Shown here piece by piece: positions 44,118-53,277 of a DNA stretch of 64,000 nt. Positions within the stretch are counted from its first letter, which is position 1, and each line of letters opens with the position of its first letter. Position numbers and translations under genes: made by a program. Origin of the DNA: Mucilaginibacter corticis (GTDB lineage: Bacteria > Bacteroidota > Bacteroidia > Sphingobacteriales > Sphingobacteriaceae); NCBI RefSeq assembly GCF_007558865.1, contig NZ_VLPK01000001.1, positions 930,001-994,000 on the forward strand. The letters are read 5' to 3'. A model generated the notes under the pieces. That model saw only the letters and a list, made by a program, of their open reading frames with translations, ran no database searches and was not told the DNA's origin.

Positions 44118-45647
44118 TTATTTGATAATTCCTGTAAAAGTAGTGACCGACCTGGCAGTAATTGTGGCATCATCCCCTGATATATTGCCGGCTTTAAGGT
44201 CTTTATCTGCTGATGTTATATATACCTTATCGAACTTCACTTTAGCGGCGTTGGTGTTCAAGCGGAACTTAACATCCTCTGCATTAGGGTTAATAATAAC
44301 TACTGTTAAATTTACTCCATTTTTAAACGCCGAAACAAGAACTGACTTGTTTTCTGCGGACGATTGCACCCGGGCATCTACCCTTAACGCGCCCGGCTTG
44401 ATGAACCTGCTATAGTTTCCCAAAGCCCAAAGCATTTTGGCGGGATAGTAATTACCATCGGTTTTATTTTTATCGATATAGATCAGGCCATCTTTATAAT
44501 CAGACACAGAAATAGCCGTCCACCATTGCCATGCGGATGCATTGGCGACAGTGAGGTCTGTATGAATTACCGAGGCCATGTACAGCGCCGAAGTCATGCC
44601 CAGATCGCGTTTACTTCCGTTTATTTCGCCACTGTTATCGCCCAAGATACAGTATTCAGATTGCCAGAAATTAAGCCCTTTTATCGTGCTAATCGTATTG
44701 GCCAGATCTTTACGCCTCCTTACTGCTTCCTGTATCGGCGATGTTGTAAAGTAACTATGCGACGTTATGGTATTACTTACATTAGGCAAGCCGCCGATAT
44801 AATTCGCACCGCCTGGACTAAAAAAATCTTTTACCTGGTTTCCCTTCGCCGGCTTATTACTTTTGGCATACAGGTAATCGATCTGCCCGGATTCACCGAT
44901 AATGATCTTTGAAGAGATCTTGTTGCTGACAAACGTCTTGCTGATGGATCTTACCAAACCCGCTATTTCCGTATTAGTATAAGGGCAGCCTTCCTGGCCG
45001 CCGTCACTCCAGTCCCATTGGGGCTCATTTACCGGGCTTATGTAATCAAACTTAATGTTGCTTACCTGCTCAACTCCTTTTACAACATTGGCTAAGTAGG
45101 TGCCAAAGTCATCATATTTATCAGCGGCTATATTTGTTTTGCCGCCCGTCGCGTAAGCTTTACCGTTGGTAGTAAACTGCACCGGCGGGCTATTACTAAA
45201 ACCTAAAAACTGTTTTACACCACGCTTTTTAGCAGCCTTTAAGAACCACATTTGCCCGGCCTGGTTTTGCCAATTATATGTACCTTCAGTATTTAAAAAT
45301 GACTCAGCCCGGCGCCATTCATCCCTGATTCCACTTGCATTGCCTTGTTGTGTACTGCCCGCGCCGATATTGAACCGCCATAATGTTAAGCCGATTCCTT
45401 TAGGTGATCCATCCTTATCAATATCACGGCTAAAAAGCAGATCGGCTATCTGATTGCGTTTAGCATCCGGCCAATTACCCACAAATTGACATTCCCAGGC
45501 ATCAGAAGCTCCGAAGTTGTCAATAGTTTGATAGGTTTTTGAAAGATCAATATCGATAACCACATCCTTAACCTGTGCTTTTGCAAAACGGACCGTTGAT
45601 ACCACACAGAAAATAAGCAGAAGGGCTTTTGTTAAAGTAAATCGCAT
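44118..45647 (-). CDS. GH30 endo-beta-1,6-galactanase-like enzyme, exported
   Basis: The protein has a signal peptide (MRFTLTKALLLIFCVVSTV-type, ending FAKAQ), a barrel with a beta side domain, and the acid/base Glu in YISPVNEPQWDW and nucleophile Glu in NFWQSEYCIL. FGASDAWECQFVGNW near the start and GNYSRFIKPGALRVDA near the end fit GH30, and the WECQF / WAWQWW-type aromatic set recalls the beta-1,6-galactanases. Target would be beta-1,6-galactan side chains of arabinogalactan. I chose the ATG at 45647 (45653 is possible; the longest frame to 45686 adds 13 polar residues). The promoter box at 45668-45675 supports the internal start. Confidence 0.85.
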   Translation of the reverse strand: MRFTLTKALLLIFCVVSTVRFAKAQVKDVVIDIDLSKTYQTIDNFGASDAWECQFVGNWPDAKRNQIADLLFSRDIDKDGSPKGIGLTLWRFNIGAGSTQQGNASGIRDEWRRAESFLNTEGTYNWQNQAGQMWFLKAAKKRGVKQFLGFSNSPPVQFTTNGKAYATGGKTNIAADKYDDFGTYLANVVKGVEQVSNIKFDYISPVNEPQWDWSDGGQEGCPYTNTEIAGLVRSISKTFVSNKISSKIIIGESGQIDYLYAKSNKPAKGNQVKDFFSPGGANYIGGLPNVSNTITSHSYFTTSPIQEAVRRRKDLANTISTIKGLNFWQSEYCILGDNSGEINGSKRDLGMTSALYMASVIHTDLTVANASAWQWWTAISVSDYKDGLIYIDKNKTDGNYYPAKMLWALGNYSRFIKPGALRVDARVQSSAENKSVLVSAFKNGVNLTVVIINPNAEDVKFRLNTNAAKVKFDKVYITSADKDLKAGNISGDDATITARSVTTFTGIIK

Positions 45648-45667
45648 TATCATAATTGAGGACGATA

Positions 45668-45675
45668 CAAATGTA
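45668..45675 (-). promoter_or_regulatory. -7 box for the GH30-GH35 operon
   Basis: On the minus strand TACATTTG fits TAnnTTTG. It lies about 20 bases upstream of the start chosen for GH30, giving a short leader. The -33 box was not seen. Confidence 0.4.
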
Positions 45676-45817
45676 AATCTATCCAACCATCAGAAACTAT
45701 GCGATATTATCTATCTAATTAGATATATTATCTTATAAAACAGAGGAATAATGATAATAACGTGATTGAAATTGTTTAGCTTTATTTTTAAATAATCCTA
45801 AAAATCACGATCAAACT

Positions 45818-46948
45818 ATGGCTGCAACTTCCCCGGCTGATGATTTTCAGCAAACCCCTACCCGCTTGTATTCATTAGATGCCCTGCGTGGCTTTGACAT
45901 GTTTTGGATAATGGGCGCCGAAGAGATCTTCAGCAAACTGGCCGAAACAACCCATTTGCCCATTTTTGAAGGGATAGCCAATCAGCTTACCCACCCGGCA
46001 TGGAACGGTTTTCATTTGTATGATCTGATCTTTCCGCTGTTCTTGTTTATGGCGGGGGTATCTACGCCGTTTTCAGTAGGCCGTGACCTGGAGAAAGGTA
46101 AATCGCGCAATCAACTACTTTTACGGGTTATTAAACGCGGTATTATCCTGGTTTTACTAGGGATTGTTTACAACAACGGCTTAAACATTAAACCCATTGC
46201 CGAGATCCGTTTTGCATCCGTATTAGGGCGCATTGGCTTGGCTTATATGTTTGCCAATATCATCTTTCTGTATGCTTCTGAGCGGATGCAGATCTTTTTC
46301 TTTTGGTTCTTTATTATTGGGTATTGGCTGTTGCTTAAGTTCACCGCGGCACCGGGTTTTCATCCAGGCGATCTGACTATGGAAGGCAATTTTGCATCGT
46401 ATATGGACCGTTGCTTTTTACCGGGCAGGCTTTACCTGGGCATACATGACCCTGAAGGCTTATTTTCCACCATCCCGGCAATCAGCACCGGGTTGCTGGG
46501 CATTTTAACCGGCACCATGCTAAAAAAGACCGGCCTTAGTCAAACCAAAAAGGTGCTAAGAATGGTTGTTATTGGGGTTATTTTCCTGGTGCTGGCACAG
46601 ATCTGGAATCTTGATTTTCCCATCAATAAAAACCTGTGGACAAGCTCGTTCGTGCTGAATGTTGGCGGCTTAAGCCTATTGCTGATGGCTTTGTTCTATT
46701 ATATTATTGATGTGCTGGGTCACCAAAAATGGGCATTCTTTTTTAAGGTGATCGGCATAAACTCTATCCTGATCTATATCTCCGGTAAGTTTATTAATTG
46801 GGAGTACGCCACCGGGGGATTTTTTAACTGGCTGTTTCAGTTAGTTGGCAATCCGTACAATGTAGTGGTGGGCGCGGTTTGTTATGTGATGCTCAAATGG
46901 CTGTTTCTGTATTTTATGTATAAGAAGAAGGTGTTTTTGAGGGTGTAG
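45818..46948 (+). CDS. DUF5009 / HGSNAT-like membrane acyltransferase
   Basis: The 376-residue membrane protein has about ten helices and begins with RLYSLDALRGFDMFWI, the family start. HLYDLIFPLFLFMAGVS and FASVLGRIGLAYMFAN follow. The family is related to heparan-alpha-glucosaminide N-acetyltransferase, which moves acetyl groups from cytoplasmic acetyl-CoA to amino sugars outside; bacterial members are mostly uncharacterised. The ATG at 45818 fits. It is divergent from the GH30-GH35 operon, with a 130-base AT-rich space between; the context suggests a role in glycan use. Confidence 0.85.
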   Translation: MAATSPADDFQQTPTRLYSLDALRGFDMFWIMGAEEIFSKLAETTHLPIFEGIANQLTHPAWNGFHLYDLIFPLFLFMAGVSTPFSVGRDLEKGKSRNQLLLRVIKRGIILVLLGIVYNNGLNIKPIAEIRFASVLGRIGLAYMFANIIFLYASERMQIFFFWFFIIGYWLLLKFTAAPGFHPGDLTMEGNFASYMDRCFLPGRLYLGIHDPEGLFSTIPAISTGLLGILTGTMLKKTGLSQTKKVLRMVVIGVIFLVLAQIWNLDFPINKNLWTSSFVLNVGGLSLLLMALFYYIIDVLGHQKWAFFFKVIGINSILIYISGKFINWEYATGGFFNWLFQLVGNPYNVVVGAVCYVMLKWLFLYFMYKKKVFLRV

Positions 46949-47035
46949 TTAAACAGTCCTCGTTAATCTGGCGGCAATAATAGGCTGTAAATAAAAAAAT
47001 AGCTAATTTTATAGCAAACAGCATTTTAAGTCGCC

Positions 47036-47863
47036 ATGCCTAAACAGGATCAGAAAAATGTTTCATCATTAACCTGGGTTATCATTACCGCGTTAGGCTT
47101 TGTGCTGTTTGTCGCAGCGGCTGTTGTGCTGATGATCTTTAGCGATAAGGCCGCTAATTTAAGCCCGCAGGTTTACTTTTTTTTACTGGTATTTGTCGGG
47201 CTGATAGCGGCGGGGTTTTTGTTTGGTGCCTTAAAGGCACACGCAAAATATAGCGGCAAGTTTTATGGCGGCACCCTATCGCTGGGCGGGCCTGCTGTAA
47301 TTTTATTTCTGATCATTTACTTCGGGCTAAAACTTGCGCCAACGGCAGGCTCATTCGACGCTAAATTCATGGTGTTTGGCGATACAACCAAAAACGAACT
47401 GGTAAGCGGCGGTTTACTCAAAGTATTACTTAACAAACCCGATTCGGCAAGGATTGAAAACGGCGTAGTGACATTTACTGATATATCAAGCGGTTTATTG
47501 GGTAAAACCGTTACCGTTATACCATCTGTTCCGGGTTATTATAAGATCAGCCAGCAGGTAACGTTCCCTGCTGACGGCCATAGCCCTATCGAACTCCACC
47601 TAAAAAAACAAGCCGACTCGGTAACCGTGCGGGGCAAGGTGATCGATATAAAGGGACAACCTGTACCAAACGCCTTGATTGTACTGGCCAACGGGCTTTA
47701 TAAAACCAATACAGACCAGTTGGGCTTTTTTAGCTTTAACCTGCCTGTAAAGGATGGCACCGAGCTACCGGTGAACATTTACCGGGATAACAAACTGCGC
47801 TACAACAATACACAGATCTTTTCGCCCAAGGTACCGCTTACCCTTCAGCTGACCAGGTTATGA
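47036..47863 (+). CDS. Membrane protein with C-terminal carboxypeptidase-like beta domain
   Basis: The 275-residue protein has three membrane helices in the first 110 residues (around 14-34, 46-66, 82-100) and then an extracytoplasmic part: a beta domain at about 195-275 with RGKVIDIKGQPVPNALIVLANG, the form of the carboxypeptidase-regulatory-like/Ig-type domain. No catalytic motif is visible. The stop TGA overlaps the ATG of the following gene by four bases, so the two are co-translated and may form a complex. I do not recognise a specific family. Confidence 0.5.
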   Translation: MPKQDQKNVSSLTWVIITALGFVLFVAAAVVLMIFSDKAANLSPQVYFFLLVFVGLIAAGFLFGALKAHAKYSGKFYGGTLSLGGPAVILFLIIYFGLKLAPTAGSFDAKFMVFGDTTKNELVSGGLLKVLLNKPDSARIENGVVTFTDISSGLLGKTVTVIPSVPGYYKISQQVTFPADGHSPIELHLKKQADSVTVRGKVIDIKGQPVPNALIVLANGLYKTNTDQLGFFSFNLPVKDGTELPVNIYRDNKLRYNNTQIFSPKVPLTLQLTRL

Positions 47864-48822
47864 GAGCGATAGCCGGCATACTTGGTTTTTGTATGGCTGC
47901 CTTAAGCGGTTACGGGCAAACTATTGTTTTTACCGGGCAGCTGTTAAACAACAATACCGTAGTTAAAAACTATACCGTCATCATTAACGGCAAGCCGGCC
48001 ACAACTAATGATTCGGGCGTGTTTACCACCGCCATCAGCAGCAGCGCCACACAATTAGATATCAAGGCATCCGACAAAAGCTATATCATAGCTTACCCCA
48101 CAAACGGCAGGGTGTTGGTGCCTAAAGATCCTTCACTGTTAACCCAGATCGTGCTGGAACCCTTTCAGTCAAACGGACAGCTCAAGAATTACCTGGCGTC
48201 TGTGTCAGGCCTAAAAGAAGCTGCTAAAAAAGGGCAATCGGCAACCAAGGCTTTGCAGGCAAAGATCGACTCGTTAGCCGCCAGCCTGATAAAAATCGGT
48301 TACACTAATGACGACTTGCGTGCAGAACGCGAAAGGCAGGATGGCATTGACCTGTTTTATCCCGAGATCAGCAGTGCGTTGCAGGATTATATTTACCAGG
48401 GCCAAATGTTAATGAGTGCGTTTAAAACTATTAGTACAGATGCTTTTAAAAATCCAAGTGCGCTTACACAATACGGGCAAACACAAAACTCATTTAACCA
48501 GGCATATGAAAAATTGTATTCTAACTATCCTACTTATTCAAAAAAAATGGATGATTACTGGGGGGACCCGGCACTCACTGCAGAATTTGGAGGCATAGTT
48601 GATACATTATTATACGGTATCGGCAAAAACAAGATACAACCGTTAAATGATGTTAAAAATCAGGTTAATCAGTATTTTCAGAGCAAGCTATCTAATAAAG
48701 ACAAGAATAATCTTAAAACTAAAATCCAAGCCCAGATTACAGCACAAATTCCAGGGATTACCAATCAGCTAAACGTGACGGATCAACACATAAAACAATT
48801 TCTTGACAGATTAAAGAATTAA
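47860..48822 (+). CDS. Exported protein with beta N-domain and coiled C-terminal region
   Basis: The 320-residue protein has a signal peptide ending SGYGQ, a beta segment (INGKPATTNDSGVFTTAI) like the carboxypeptidase-regulatory-like domain of the upstream protein, then a long helical part with heptad-type residues (KALQAKIDSLAASLIKIG, and the C-terminal KTKIQAQITAQIPGITNQL). Function unknown. Its overlap with the upstream membrane protein and the shared beta domain suggest a pair that interacts at the envelope. No homologue family is recognised. Confidence 0.5.
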   Translation: MRAIAGILGFCMAALSGYGQTIVFTGQLLNNNTVVKNYTVIINGKPATTNDSGVFTTAISSSATQLDIKASDKSYIIAYPTNGRVLVPKDPSLLTQIVLEPFQSNGQLKNYLASVSGLKEAAKKGQSATKALQAKIDSLAASLIKIGYTNDDLRAERERQDGIDLFYPEISSALQDYIYQGQMLMSAFKTISTDAFKNPSALTQYGQTQNSFNQAYEKLYSNYPTYSKKMDDYWGDPALTAEFGGIVDTLLYGIGKNKIQPLNDVKNQVNQYFQSKLSNKDKNNLKTKIQAQITAQIPGITNQLNVTDQHIKQFLDRLKN

Positions 48823-48849
48823 TATTTGTTAAATTTAATAACACAGATT

Positions 48850-49215
48850 ATGAAAAAGCTAAACGTCTCATATTATATCATCTTAATAGCAATTGCAACT
48901 TTCTTTATTGCAGGTTGCAGCAAAGACAGCGACAGCGGAACAGCTATTTTTTTAGGCGATCTTGCTGGTTTCTGGCAAAGCGGCAATGACTCGTTTACCT
49001 TCCAGCAGGATAACGGACAGCTTGATGGCTCCGGTGAGATCGGCGGCAGAAGCGGTGAGGTTACAAACGGCGTATTCAGCAAAACAACAGTTACTTTTAA
49101 CCTGGTATTTGATGATGATAAATCGGTTAGAAGCTACAAGGGTACTATTGACAAAACCAAGAAGATCTTAACGCTAACCTCATCAGCCGGTAAAAGTACG
49201 TTTACCAAGCAGTGA
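48850..49215 (+). CDS. Small lipoprotein of unknown function
   Basis: The 121-residue lipoprotein has a signal ending FFIAGC and a lipidated Cys, followed by a Ser/Asp linker and a small beta domain with a GEIGGRSGEVTNG turn and TVTFNLVFDD, resembling the short lipocalin-like domains of exported Bacteroidota lipoproteins. I set the start at the ATG at 48850, which begins the signal; a TTG at 48826 would add eight residues. It follows the exported coil protein by 27 bases and may belong to the same unit. A predicted function is not possible. Confidence 0.55.
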   Translation: MKKLNVSYYIILIAIATFFIAGCSKDSDSGTAIFLGDLAGFWQSGNDSFTFQQDNGQLDGSGEIGGRSGEVTNGVFSKTTVTFNLVFDDDKSVRSYKGTIDKTKKILTLTSSAGKSTFTKQ

Positions 49216-49366
49216 GTTGATGTGTTATTTCTTTAGTTAGTTTAAGCCCTTTGTTGTGATAAGATAATCCATCTATACAGCAAGAATGTCCATTGGGTAT
49301 TAACAATTGGTTTACCAGTTTTAGCCTTTGCCTAATGCCTGTAACCATTAAACCAATTGTATCCCG

Positions 49367-51298
49367 ATGAAGAATCTTATCTTTTGTTTTGCAGCAGTGC
49401 TTTTTGTTGTGCCCAACAGTAAGGCGCAAACAACCATCTCATTAAATGCGAACGATAACGGGCGGGTTTTTGAAGGCATTGGCGCGGTAAGTGCCGGGGC
49501 GTCCAGCCGTAACCTGGTTGATTACCCCGAAAAGCAACGTGCCGAGGTGCTTGACTATTTGTTTAAACCAAAATTTGGCGCAGGATTTCAGCATTTAAAA
49601 GTTGAAATAGGCAGCGGCGAAAATTCAACCTGCGGCGCCGAACCTTCGCATGCCATAACGCGCGACGAGTTGCTTGATCCCAAACCCCGCGGCTATGAAT
49701 TTTGGTTAATGGCCGAAGCGCGTAAACGGAATCCGCAGGTGATACTGGATTGTCTTCCCTGGGGTTATCCTGCCTGGGTGGGTAACCGTTTTTCGCAGGC
49801 ATCTGCCGATTGGTTCGTGTCGTTCCTTGAAACTGCAAAAAAACACTATGGGCTGGATATTAACTGGATATCGGCAGCCCAAAATGAAAACGGAACCGAT
49901 CTGAATTGGATAGCCAATAATTTGCGCCCTGCTTTAGATGCACACGGTTTTTCAAAAGTAAAGCTGCAGGCGCCAGATGATGACAGCGAATTTTGGCAGG
50001 TATTTGATAAGTTAGAAAAAGACCCAAAGCTTGACAACCAGATCAGCGCTGTAGGTTATCATTACGTGGATGGACGTGAGCCCTGGGAAATAGACCAAAA
50101 GACCGGCCATAACGCCACTGAAAAAGCCAAAGCCTCGGGCAAACCGCTATGGGCAAGCGAAGAATGGAGCCAATCGGGACAGGAATGGGGCGGCAAAGGC
50201 GCGCTTTACCTGGCACGTGTGATGAATAAATTATATACCCGCGACCGGATCACAAAATTTGAGATCTGGTGCCCTTTTGATGGTATTTATGACCAGATCA
50301 TTTGGGCAAGCACCGGTGCGCTGCAGGCCGACTCGCCATGGAGCGGCCATTATACCGTATGGCCTTCGGTATGGACCATTGCACATACCACACAATTTGC
50401 AGAACCGGGCTGGGTGTATATGGATAATGCCTGCGGACAATTTGACGCGGCTACCTGGCGCGGCAGCTATGTTTCTCTGCGCGACACAAAAACCGGCGAC
50501 TGGTCGGTTGTTATGGTAACCGGCGAAAAGAAAAAGGTAAAGCTAAATATCGGCAAAGGGCTTAAAAACGGCACTGTCTATTTATGGAAGTCAACCGAAA
50601 AAGAGCAATTTATCAAACAAAAACCGCTTAAGCTAAACAAGGGCTCTGTAGAGGTTGAATTGGATGGCGATGCGGTTTATACCTTAACCAGCACTACCGG
50701 GCAAACCAAAGGCACATTTGGCACACCGCCTGCAAGCAAGCCGTTCCCACTGCCTTACAAAGATGATTTTAGCAGCTATAAACCCGGCGAAACACCTAAA
50801 TATTTTTCAGATCAGAAAGGCACATTTGAAACTTATCAATACCCCAACGGCGGCATGTGTTTGGCACAAGTGGTACCGGCCCAAGGCATTTTATGGTATG
50901 GCAACTGGTTGCTAAAACCGCATAGCTTATTTGGCGATATCAACTGGAAAAATTACAGCATTGAAGGCGACGTTTTACTTGATGGCGGTGATGTTGAAAT
51001 AGGCGGGCGCTACGCCGAACGCGATAAACTGGGTTTTCGCTGGATCCTTACCCGCGACGGGCGCTGGCAACTTAACTGGCAATACACCACCCTGGCATCG
51101 GGGCAGATAGCAAGCTTCAATCCGGCAGACTGGCACCACCTGCGTTTAGAAATGAAAGGCGACCAAGTTACCGGCGTGGTAGATGGTAAGAAACTGGCAT
51201 CTGTAACCAATCAATCAGGAGCAAAAGGTATGGCCTTTATTGCCAGCACCTATGACCATAACCTGTTTGACAATATCCATGTTGAGCCGGCAGAATAA
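49367..51298 (+). CDS. GH59 galactocerebrosidase-like beta-galactosidase, exported
   Basis: The 643-residue enzyme has a signal peptide ending SKAQ and the GH59 (GALC) arrangement: FEGIGAVSAGASSRNLVDYP at the start of the barrel, FGAGFQHLKVEIGSGENSTC, the acid/base Glu in AAQNENGTD, the nucleophile Glu in LWASEEWSQSG, and a C-terminal lectin-like beta domain (FRWILTRDGRWQL, WHHLRLEMKGD). GH59 removes terminal beta-galactose; bacterial members are found with arabinogalactan-type enzymes. No SusC/D pair is near. Good match in length. It is monocistronic by layout. Confidence 0.85.
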   Translation: MKNLIFCFAAVLFVVPNSKAQTTISLNANDNGRVFEGIGAVSAGASSRNLVDYPEKQRAEVLDYLFKPKFGAGFQHLKVEIGSGENSTCGAEPSHAITRDELLDPKPRGYEFWLMAEARKRNPQVILDCLPWGYPAWVGNRFSQASADWFVSFLETAKKHYGLDINWISAAQNENGTDLNWIANNLRPALDAHGFSKVKLQAPDDDSEFWQVFDKLEKDPKLDNQISAVGYHYVDGREPWEIDQKTGHNATEKAKASGKPLWASEEWSQSGQEWGGKGALYLARVMNKLYTRDRITKFEIWCPFDGIYDQIIWASTGALQADSPWSGHYTVWPSVWTIAHTTQFAEPGWVYMDNACGQFDAATWRGSYVSLRDTKTGDWSVVMVTGEKKKVKLNIGKGLKNGTVYLWKSTEKEQFIKQKPLKLNKGSVEVELDGDAVYTLTSTTGQTKGTFGTPPASKPFPLPYKDDFSSYKPGETPKYFSDQKGTFETYQYPNGGMCLAQVVPAQGILWYGNWLLKPHSLFGDINWKNYSIEGDVLLDGGDVEIGGRYAERDKLGFRWILTRDGRWQLNWQYTTLASGQIASFNPADWHHLRLEMKGDQVTGVVDGKKLASVTNQSGAKGMAFIASTYDHNLFDNIHVEPAE

Positions 51299-51328
51299 GG
51301 GCAAGTAGTTATGCAATATTTATCACCA

Positions 51329-52150
51329 TTAACTACCAACTGTTAGCCCTTCGCTGGGTGCTTTACCGAACCGCTTTTTAAATGAATGCGAAAAGTGCGA
51401 CAGGCTTTCAAAACCCAGATCAAGATAAATGGCCGATGGCTTTTTGTTCTTGTCCTCTATTAAGTGGCGCGCCTCGGTTAGTCGTTTTTCCTGCAACCAA
51501 TGCCGCGGCGATGTGTCAAACATTTTTTGGAAATCGCGTTTAAACCCGGCCAGGCTTCTGCCTGTTAGCTGCGCAAATTTTTCGACAGGGATGTTGAAAT
51601 GAAAATTGCTGAGCATAAATTTTTCCAGGTCTATTTTATACGGTTCCGAAAAATCAAACAAGAAATCTTTCACTTCAGGCAGGGCGTGCAGCAGTAACAG
51701 CACCGCTTCCCTCACTTTAAGTAAGCCCACAGTATTTGCTATTGTTTCGTCAGAATGGCGCACATAAGGGAGTACGGATTGAAAGAATGCCCGCAGAAAA
51801 TCATTCCCCGGGATAAGGATATTGGGCGGCCCGCTATATTTTTTACCGGCTTCTATTTTTTCTTCCAGGGCTATCTGCCTCAATAGGTCTTCCTTTAGGC
51901 AAATAACAATAGTTTGATAATCCTCGCCGTTCAGGGGTGTTTTGGTAATTTCTCCCAGTTGGTTCCTGCGGATCAGCAGCATTTGCCCCTGCTCCATTGA
52001 AAAGGTTTCGTTGGCAGTCTCCATAGAAAAGCGGCCCGAAACCTGCATTACCAGCGTGCTGTGTTCTAAAAAAGCCACCTTATCTTTTCTTACCGACGAA
52101 TGATAAGAGTAAAATACAACACCCGGAATTATTTCAGCTGGATTGATCAT
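51329..52150 (-). CDS. AraC-family transcriptional regulator
   Basis: The 273-residue protein has an N-terminal cupin-like sensing domain (about 15-150, with FSMEQGQMLLIRRNQLGEI) and a C-terminal pair of helix-turn-helix motifs: EKFAQLTGRSLAGFKRDFQKMF and LDLGFESLSHFSHSFKKRFG. The second HTH ends with FGKAPSEGL, the family signature. It lies 50 bases after the aldo/keto reductase gene on the same strand and may regulate it. The natural effector is unknown. Confidence 0.9.
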   Translation of the reverse strand: MINPAEIIPGVVFYSYHSSVRKDKVAFLEHSTLVMQVSGRFSMETANETFSMEQGQMLLIRRNQLGEITKTPLNGEDYQTIVICLKEDLLRQIALEEKIEAGKKYSGPPNILIPGNDFLRAFFQSVLPYVRHSDETIANTVGLLKVREAVLLLLHALPEVKDFLFDFSEPYKIDLEKFMLSNFHFNIPVEKFAQLTGRSLAGFKRDFQKMFDTSPRHWLQEKRLTEARHLIEDKNKKPSAIYLDLGFESLSHFSHSFKKRFGKAPSEGLTVGS

Positions 52151-52200
52151 TAAGTAAAGATATAAAAGAGGCGGGGCTAATTTGTAAGCCCCGCCTTATA

Positions 52201-53172
52201 TTATCGTTGCAGGTAAGTGCCGCCCAGTATGGCGCCCGGCGCAAATTCCGTGTTCAGCGTATTCAGCTCTTCTGGGCTTAAAATTACTTCCATCGCCTGT
52301 ATATTCTCCGGCAAACGCGGCCTGCGGCTCATGCTTACTAATGGCATAATATGGTCGCCCTGCGCGTTCACCCAGGCAATGGCCAGCTGGGTTGGAGTCA
52401 ATCCTTTTTCTTTTGCCAATGCTTTTAACACTTCAACTTTCTCCAGGTTCTTGATCAGGTTATCGCCCTGGAAGCGCGAGAAATGGTTATGGTAATCATC
52501 AGCCGCCAACGGCGCTTTCATGTCGCCGGTAAGTAAGCCTTCGGCGGTATTTGCAAATGCAACTACGCCAATGCCCAGTTCTTTTGCTGTGGGAAGCAGG
52601 TCGCTTTCTATCTGGCGGTCGGCCAGCGAATAGCCGATTTCCAAAGCGCTTACCGAGTGTATGCTATGGGCTTTGCGGAGTTGGTCGGCTGTTATTTCTG
52701 ATACACCAAGATAACGCACCTTGCCCTCTTTGATCAGGTCGGCAACGGTACCTATCACATCTTCAACCGGCACGCTGTTATCCAGTCGGCAAGGCTGGTA
52801 AAGATCAATGGTATCAATACCTAATCGCGTTAGCGAATAATTGATAAAGTTTTTAATCGCGATAGGGCGCAGATCCAGGCCCAGCCATTGGCCGTTGTAA
52901 AAAATAGCGCCAAACTTTACGCTGATAAAGGCATCGTCCCTGCGGCCTTTAATGGCTTTGCCCACCAGCATTTCGTTGTGGCCTGCGCCGTAAAAATCGC
53001 CTGTGTTTAAAAAGTTAATGCCGTTGTCTAAAGCTGCCTGTATGGTGGCAATGCTTTCACTTTCGTCATTAGCCTTGCTTCCCCATACTGACGACATGCG
53101 CATACAGCCCAGGCCAAGTTTAGATACAAGCGGGCCATTATTACCCAGATTTATTTTTGTTATATTTTTCAT
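52201..53172 (-). CDS. Aldo/keto reductase
   Basis: The 323-residue NADPH-dependent oxidoreductase has the catalytic tetrad Asp ([14 protein letters not shown]), Tyr in DFYG, Lys (FISVKFG) and a substituted His position, where the usual H is Q in DLYQPCRLD. The start at 53172 ([10 protein letters not shown]) fits the family; eight more codons to 53196 are possible. The loss of the His changes the normal tetrad to Asp-Tyr-Lys-Gln. Related to the group of yeast-Yakc-type aldehyde reductases. It may be regulated by the AraC protein downstream. Confidence 0.88.
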   Translation of the reverse strand: MKNITKINLGNNGPLVSKLGLGCMRMSSVWGSKANDESESIATIQAALDNGINFLNTGDFYGAGHNEMLVGKAIKGRRDDAFISVKFGAIFYNGQWLGLDLRPIAIKNFINYSLTRLGIDTIDLYQPCRLDNSVPVEDVIGTVADLIKEGKVRYLGVSEITADQLRKAHSIHSVSALEIGYSLADRQIESDLLPTAKELGIGVVAFANTAEGLLTGDMKAPLAADDYHNHFSRFQGDNLIKNLEKVEVLKALAKEKGLTPTQLAIAWVNAQGDHIMPLVSMSRRPRLPENIQAMEVILSPEELNTLNTEFAPGAILGGTYLQR

Positions 53173-53277
53173 AACTGATATTTTGTCTTTTAACAATACA
53201 AAGATCAGCCGTTTTGTTTAAGCGCCATATCTTTCACGGCTCAATTTACTTGCTTGTATGGCTCAATGAGGAGGCGT

